The notes beneath the pieces are model-generated. The model saw only the letters and a program-made list of their open reading frames with translations. It was not told the DNA's origin and did no database searches. Source: an uncultured Candidatus Saccharibacteria bacterium (lineage in GTDB: Bacteria; Patescibacteriota; Saccharimonadia; Saccharimonadales; UBA4665). Taken from it: a stretch of 64,000 nucleotides of DNA. Where the stretch lies: the NCBI GenBank assembly GCA_937892705.1, contig CALBGR010000006.1:61349-125348 (forward strand), given 5' to 3'. Below are positions 58,879 to 64,000 of this stretch, piece by piece. The position numbers and the translations under genes were made by a program. Positions within the stretch are counted from its first letter, which is position 1. Each line of letters opens with the position of its first letter.

Positions 58879-59943
58879 CTATGCACTTTTAAGACTCAAA
58901 GCTATCTTACGAGCTTCTGAATCAATATCTAATACTTTAAATTGCTTCTTTTCATTCAGTTGGAAGATCTTTTCAGGATCAACAGCTTCATCATCATCGC
59001 TCATCTCACTTACATGCACCAATGCTTCAACTGCTGGTGAAAGCTGCACAAATGCGCCAAACGGTGTAATGCGAGTAATTTTACCTTCTACAATATCACC
59101 TTTCTTGAAGGCCTTTACTTCCTTCAGCCATGGATCTTCTGTCATTTGCTTGAGACTTAGACTCAAGCGATCCTTATCAATAGCAATGATCTTCGCCTTT
59201 ACTGTTTCACCAACTTTTACATATTTACGTGGATCTTCTACACGCTCCCAAGAAATTTCAGAGATATGAATTAGACCCTCAATACCATCCACGTTTACAA
59301 AGGCCCCAAAATCGATAACACCTGTTATTACACCTTCAACAACGTCACCAACCTTAAGCTCTGCAAAGCGTGCCTGCATATCATCCTTAACAGCTTCTTT
59401 CTCAGAGAAAATAAGCTTGTTGTCTTTGCGGCTGACATCCAAAATCCGCACGCGGATTGGTTTATTTACAAGCGCATGAAGCTTCTGAAGAATTTCATCC
59501 TTATCTGCGCCAGACACACGAGGATAGTGTCCCGCAGCAAGCTGTGATACTGGCAAAAAGCCACGAATACCTTCTAGTTCTACCAACAAACCGCCTCTGT
59601 TTGCATCGTATGGAGTAACCTCGATAATTTCCTGAGCATCAAAAAGACGTTGTAACTCATCCCAGCCGCGATCTTTGGCTGCACGCTTCATGCTCAAAAG
59701 CGCATAACCTTCGTCAAGCTCTGGATCAATAACACTTACTGTTACTGTTTTTCCTACTTCAAGCTGTTGACCGTGGCCAATTTCACGACGCACCACAATA
59801 CCCGAACCGCGGGCACCAAGATCAACCCACACTTCATGCTTTTTTACGCTTGCAATGACGCCCTCGACGACATCGCCCGCTTCTAGTTGTTTGACGTCAC
59901 TCGTTGCTAAGAGTTCATCCATTGATACTGTTGCTTTTGACAT
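58879..59943 (-). CDS. rpsA: 30S ribosomal protein S1-like protein, four S1 domains
   Basis: 354 residues with S1 RNA-binding domains at about 18-88, 100-180, 195-265 and 280-352. The third and fourth have the classic GDVVEGVITGVIDFGAFV / GDIVEGKITRITPFGAFV start. E. coli S1 has six domains; four is typical of Gram-positive and CPR forms. Helps recruit mRNA to the 30S subunit, which matters if many mRNAs here are leaderless or lack Shine-Dalgarno sites. GGAGG precedes ATG 59943. Confidence 0.94.
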   Translation of the reverse strand: MSKATVSMDELLATSDVKQLEAGDVVEGVIASVKKHEVWVDLGARGSGIVVRREIGHGQQLEVGKTVTVSVIDPELDEGYALLSMKRAAKDRGWDELQRLFDAQEIIEVTPYDANRGGLLVELEGIRGFLPVSQLAAGHYPRVSGADKDEILQKLHALVNKPIRVRILDVSRKDNKLIFSEKEAVKDDMQARFAELKVGDVVEGVITGVIDFGAFVNVDGIEGLIHISEISWERVEDPRKYVKVGETVKAKIIAIDKDRLSLSLKQMTEDPWLKEVKAFKKGDIVEGKITRITPFGAFVQLSPAVEALVHVSEMSDDDEAVDPEKIFQLNEKKQFKVLDIDSEARKIALSLKSA

Positions 59944-60039
59944 GTATAGTCATGCCTCCTTCTTGTAATGTATTTCAGACAAACTTGGCAGTGCTTATAT
60001 AGAGTAGCAAAGAGACCATAGTTTGAACGATTACCTATT

Positions 60040-60068
60040 ATTATATCTGTTAATTGCTTATAAGTAAA
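60040..60068 (-). promoter_or_regulatory. Promoter of rpsA
   Basis: Minus strand TTTACT (60063-60068), 17-nt spacer, perfect TATAAT (60040-60045). Predicted leader of about 90 nt. The rest of the 195-bp rpsA/ROK gap holds an AGCATT/AATGCT inverted repeat (around 60087-60102) of unknown role. Confidence 0.65.
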
Positions 60069-60138
60069 GTGTTGGAGTAATTTTTAAGCATTTTTTAATG
60101 CTACACTTTTTTCTGACATACAGTATACTAGAGGTATC

Positions 60139-60987
60139 ATGTATCTGGGGGTTGATGTAGGTGGTACCAAAACATTAGTAGCTAGCCTGACAAACAAAGG
60201 CAAAATTACCGAGTCTGTAAAATTCCCCACTCCTAAAAGCTACAATGATTTTATTCGCCAACTTACAGAAACGATTCATGGGCTGAAAACCAAAGAATTT
60301 CAAGCAGGCGGCATCGCTCTCCCTGGTAAAATCGACCGCGCCCAGGGTGTGCGTAAACATGCCACAGGTCTGGTTTTTGGTAACCTCCCTTGGAAGAACG
60401 TACCAATTCAAGCTGACCTTGAAAAAATTATCCACGCACCTGTTATTGTCGAAAATGACGCAAATGCTGGCGCCGTATCAGAAGCGAGGCTGCTAAAAGA
60501 CAAGTATGAAACAGCATTGTATATAGCTATCGGTACCGGTATTGGTGTAGGAGCCACAAGACACGGGCGCCTCATTCCCGGCCTAGAAGACATGGAAGCA
60601 GGACAAATCCTACTCGAGCACCAAGGCAAATTAGAAAAATGGGAAAGTTTTGCGTCTGGCCACGCCATTTTCAAACGATTTAATAAGCGCGCATCTGAGA
60701 TCACCGACGAAAGAACCTGGAAAATCATTAGCAAAGATTTAGCTGCAGGCATCATTCAGCTCATTGCAATCGTGCAGCCAGATGTCATTATATTGGGCGG
60801 CGGTATTGGGACACACTACCCTAAGTACAAAAAATACCTCTTAGAAGTACTCAAAAGATACGAAGTGCCACTAGTGCCCATCCCGCCAATCGTACAAGCC
60901 AAACGACCTGAAGAAGCTGTTGTATACGGCTGTTATAATCTTGCAAAGGAACGCTATGGAAACACTACTAAAGTTACTGCAGCGTGA
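60139..60987 (+). CDS. ROK-family sugar kinase
   Basis: 282 residues. GVDVGGTKTLVAS (ATP site), VENDANAGAVSEA (catalytic Asp) and VIILGGGIG are clear ROK marks. The usual ROK zinc motif GHxxx...CxCGxxGCxE is missing: the region reads MEAGQILLEHQGKLEKWESF, with no cysteines and Gln for His. Whether it still phosphorylates glucose or ManNAc is therefore uncertain. GAGG precedes ATG 60139. A TATACT box lies 9 nt upstream. It overlaps the next gene by 32 nt. Confidence 0.88.
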   Translation: MYLGVDVGGTKTLVASLTNKGKITESVKFPTPKSYNDFIRQLTETIHGLKTKEFQAGGIALPGKIDRAQGVRKHATGLVFGNLPWKNVPIQADLEKIIHAPVIVENDANAGAVSEARLLKDKYETALYIAIGTGIGVGATRHGRLIPGLEDMEAGQILLEHQGKLEKWESFASGHAIFKRFNKRASEITDERTWKIISKDLAAGIIQLIAIVQPDVIILGGGIGTHYPKYKKYLLEVLKRYEVPLVPIPPIVQAKRPEEAVVYGCYNLAKERYGNTTKVTAA

Positions 60988-61411
60988 CTTTCCTCATCTT
61001 ACTTTTAAAGCCGGAGCAGATTTTTTCTGGTCACCAAAAGAGCAGAGTGTTTATTTTACCAACACCCAAAAGCCTTCTGATATATGGAGTCTGTTGCACG
61101 AAACAAGCCATGGCCTACTTGGACACAAAACATTTACCACTGACTTTGAGCTTTTACAAATTGAGTTGGCTGCATGGGAGAAAGCAAAAGAATTAGCCAA
61201 TCATTACCAAATCACCATTGATACCGATCATATAGAAGATTGTCTCGATACATACCGTGATTGGCTTCACAAAAGAAGTCTCTGCCCCACATGCGGCATA
61301 AAATCACTGCAAGAAAACACTTCCACCTACCGATGCATAAACTGTAATACTGCGTGGCGTGTCTCAAACAATCGTCATTGTCGCCCTTATCGAGCAAAAA
61401 TTTCTAATTAG
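60956..61411 (+). CDS. Small HExxH zincin with C-terminal zinc ribbon (ImmA/IrrE-like)
   Basis: 151 residues, family not firmly recognised. His48-Glu49-x2-His52 (LLHETSHGLLGH) followed by IELAAWEKAK, with Glu70 or Glu74 as a third ligand, resembles the ImmA/IrrE and SprT minigluzincins. A C-terminal zinc ribbon has Cys110/Cys113 and Cys127/Cys130 (CPTCG, CINC). No signal peptide. Such proteins can cleave a repressor or act as a scaffold. ATG 60956 follows AAAGGA and lies 32 nt inside the ROK gene, so the two are coupled. Substrate unknown. Confidence 0.75.
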   Translation: METLLKLLQRDFPHLTFKAGADFFWSPKEQSVYFTNTQKPSDIWSLLHETSHGLLGHKTFTTDFELLQIELAAWEKAKELANHYQITIDTDHIEDCLDTYRDWLHKRSLCPTCGIKSLQENTSTYRCINCNTAWRVSNNRHCRPYRAKISN

Positions 61412-61412
61412 A

Positions 61413-61447
61413 AAGAGACAGGGCTCACGTCCTGTCTCTTCTTTACT
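61413..61447 (+). terminator. Intrinsic terminator after the zincin gene
   Basis: A perfect 10-bp stem (AAGAGACAGG 61413-61422 with CCTGTCTCTT 61431-61440, 8-nt loop) followed by CTTTACTTT. Separates the plus-strand pair from the convergent KGG gene. Confidence 0.88.
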
Positions 61448-61469
61448 TTAATGTGATTTTAATCTTTGA

Positions 61470-61667
61470 TTACGCAGTCTTTTTAGTACGACGACTAATA
61501 CGGCCGCCTTTACGCCCAGCTTCACGAGCCAGCTCACGATTAGCGTAAAAACCGCCAGTTCGACCTAAACGGCCGCCTTTCGCACCAATACGTGCATAAA
61601 AATCAGCACCATACTTTCGTTTATTAGTTTCTGCAGCAGCTTTACCGCCAGCTTTTGTTCCAGCCAT
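61470..61667 (-). CDS. KGG-repeat general stress protein, paralog 1
   Basis: 65 residues rich in Gly, Lys, Arg and Ala, with YGADFYARIGAKGGRLGR and REAGRKGGRISRR. The repeats match the KGG stress-protein family (YciG, GsiB, fungal con-10), which is intrinsically disordered and linked to desiccation or starvation tolerance. It is about three-quarters identical to the neighbour at 61843-62040, clear tandem duplication. GGGAGG lies upstream of the ATG. Confidence 0.85.
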   Translation of the reverse strand: MAGTKAGGKAAAETNKRKYGADFYARIGAKGGRLGRTGGFYANRELAREAGRKGGRISRRTKKTA

Positions 61668-61701
61668 TTGTATTGACCTCCCTTAACGTGATACTTTTGA
61701 A

Positions 61702-61760
61702 CGATAAGAAACAAAAAGGGCCCGAGCACCTATGTACTAGAACCCTCTTATTCTTATCGA
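61702..61760 (-). promoter_or_regulatory. Long leader hairpin of KGG paralog 1, possible attenuator
   Basis: On the minus strand CGATAAGAA (61751-61759) pairs with TTCTTATCG (61702-61710), and inside it AGGGTTC (61740-61746) pairs with GGGCCCT (61717-61723) with two G-U pairs. A TTTTTG tract follows the inner stem. It lies after the promoter at 61770-61798, so it is inside the leader rather than only the end of the upstream gene. Confidence 0.5.
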
Positions 61761-61769
61761 ATCATCTAC

Positions 61770-61798
61770 ATAATATCACGCTATTGTTTAATTGTCAA
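61770..61798 (-). promoter_or_regulatory. Promoter of KGG paralog 1
   Basis: Minus strand TTGACA (61793-61798, full consensus), 17-nt spacer, TATTAT (61770-61775). One of the strongest promoters in the window. Confidence 0.85.
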
Positions 61799-61842
61799 TA
61801 GCATTAGCTAAATAGCTTTAATTAACTGGTTTTAGCTCTTAG

Positions 61843-62040
61843 TTAAGCACGTTTCTTGGTACGACGACTAATACTGCCTCCTATCGCTCCTGCTTTACGC
61901 GCAAGCTCTCGATTCGCATAAAAGCCGCCGGTTCGACCTTTTCGGCCGCCTTTCGCACCAATACGTGCATAAAAATCTTGACCGTATTTAGCCTTGTTTT
62001 TCCTTGCTGCAGCACGGCCACCTTCAACTGTTCCTGCCAT
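61843..62040 (-). CDS. KGG-repeat general stress protein, paralog 2
   Basis: 65 residues from ATG 62040 with GAAGGAGGAATT immediately upstream, a very strong ribosome site. YGQDFYARIGAKGGRKGR and RKAGAIGGSISRR parallel paralog 1. It sits between the rRNA operon terminator and paralog 1. High expression is likely from the ribosome site. The in-frame upstream start (62070) is not needed. Confidence 0.85.
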   Translation of the reverse strand: MAGTVEGGRAAARKNKAKYGQDFYARIGAKGGRKGRTGGFYANRELARKAGAIGGSISRRTKKRA

Positions 62041-62161
62041 AATTCCTCCTTCGGCCAGGCTCTTCAACACCTAAGCCTACTTCCACTTTACCGTAAGCAC
62101 CTTAAAGACGGCTGTAAGATTTTTCATAATGATGAACAAATTTACTAAAAATACAACACAA

Positions 62162-62196
62162 AAAAGAAAAAACCTCCAGTAAGGAGGTTTTTTCTA
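62162..62196 (-). terminator. Terminator of the rRNA operon
   Basis: A 13-bp stem (62165-62177 with 62183-62195, AAACCTCC/GGAGGTTT core) with flanking A/T tracts, directly after 5S rRNA on the minus strand. Confidence 0.92.
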
Positions 62197-62200
62197 TAAC

Positions 62201-62315
62201 TTGGCACCGTGCTATCTTCCCAGGGCTTGATGGCCCAAGTATTGTAACCGCTGCGAGGCTTAACTTCTGTGTTCGGTATGGGAACAGGTGTTTCCCTCGC
62301 GCCATGGGCACCAAG
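62201..62315 (-). rRNA. rrf: 5S ribosomal RNA
   Basis: About 115 nt. The minus strand reads TTGGTGCCCATGGCG at the 5' end, then CACCTGTTCCCATACCGAAC, GAAGTTAAGCC and a GGGAAGATAGCACGGTGCCAA-type 3' end (given as TAGCACGGTGCCAA), which pairs with the 5' end to form helix I. All are universal 5S features. Ends are estimated from helix I. Confidence 0.95.
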
Positions 62316-62515
62316 AAAGCACGCTTCTAAGAATCATGAAGACAATTTATCTTTTTAGCGAGCCATATGATGTCCATGTTGTGTTACATGCAACAAATGC
62401 CGCAAATATAAGGTGTTAAGGTTATTTAACAAACGGGTGCACTGGTATGCACCAATAACTAGTCAATGCATTTCTCTGAGCCTACCCATCAACGGGAATA
62501 GGTGACTCAGAGAAC
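62316..62515 (-). other. 23S-5S rRNA spacer with processing hairpins, no tRNA
   Basis: 200 bp without a tRNA gene. Two perfect hairpins: TTCTCTGAG/CTCAGAGAA (62472-62480 with 62506-62514), next to the 23S 3' end, and GGTGCA/TGCACC (62436-62441 with 62448-62453). These are probable RNase processing signals. Confidence 0.7.

Positions 62516-64000
<1,485 letters not shown>

Overview
This window looks like chromosomal DNA from a Candidatus Saccharibacteria (TM7) or closely related CPR bacterium. The pointers are a streamlined, tightly packed housekeeping gene set with very short or overlapping gene junctions, a short ProS without the editing insertion, a eukaryote-like IleRS, a B12-dependent class II ribonucleotide reductase, KGG-repeat stress proteins, and an Actinobacteria-like monoderm envelope set (LCP protein, FtsEX with a CHAP hydrolase, HtrA, LepB, no outer-membrane genes). 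Both release factors are present and TGA is used as a stop, so this is not one of the UGA=Gly recoded CPR lineages. Taxonomy is inferred from gene content, not from a search.

Layout. 1-0.8 kb: end of an RNA-methylase-like gene and rpmA (+). 0.8-17.5 kb: a long minus-strand run holding a response regulator, pyrG, a CtpA protease, a CHAP coiled-coil hydrolase, ftsX, ftsE, prfB, an M16 peptidase, secA, hpf, serS, a RecB/Cas4-like nuclease, an RlmD-like methyltransferase, a HAD phosphatase and a heliorhodopsin-like 7-TM protein, with a divergent 4-TM protein beside it. 18.3-27.8 kb (minus): lysS, greA, proS, a CPBP protease, rseP, uppS, a polyprenyl synthase, frr, a GNAT enzyme, tsf and rpsB. 28-30.4 kb (+): rpmE, prfA, prmC. 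30.4-40 kb: htrA, a membrane protein, an LCP protein, lepB (+), parB, parA and a 1064-residue surface protein. 40.4-53 kb (minus): rplU, ileS with a T-box leader, a thioredoxin-fold protein, nrdJ, nrdR, ftsZ, ftsA, map, adk, yqeY, rpsU and a winged-helix protein. 53.1-56.6 kb (+): priA, def, fmt. 56.7-59.9 kb (minus): a DUF5663-like protein, infB, rpsA. 60.1-61.4 kb (+): a ROK kinase and a small zincin. 61.5-64 kb (minus): two KGG proteins, 5S rRNA and the 3' half of 23S rRNA.

How the genes work together. Most of the window is translation (four synthetases, RF1/RF2/PrmC, RRF, EF-Ts, IF-2, formylation/deformylation/Map, S1, S2, S21, L21, L27, L31), cell division and envelope remodelling (FtsZ, FtsA, FtsEX with a probable CHAP effector, UppS with a polyprenyl synthase, LCP, LepB, SecA, RseP, HtrA, CtpA), and chromosome partition (ParAB). 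The surface protein and secretion genes fit an epibiont lifestyle.

Most notable observation. The gene at 16642-17553 aligns along its whole membrane region with heliorhodopsin, but the retinal-binding lysine is Met289, the counterion glutamate is Gly155 and a conserved active-site serine is Gly285, while surrounding family residues are kept. It appears to be a heliorhodopsin fold that cannot form the normal retinal Schiff base. Other points of interest are structured leaders upstream of rpsB, rpmE, nrdJ and a KGG gene, an Ile T-box on a eukaryote-like ileS, and a recurring -10 box placed 6-9 nt before start codons that suggests leaderless mRNAs.
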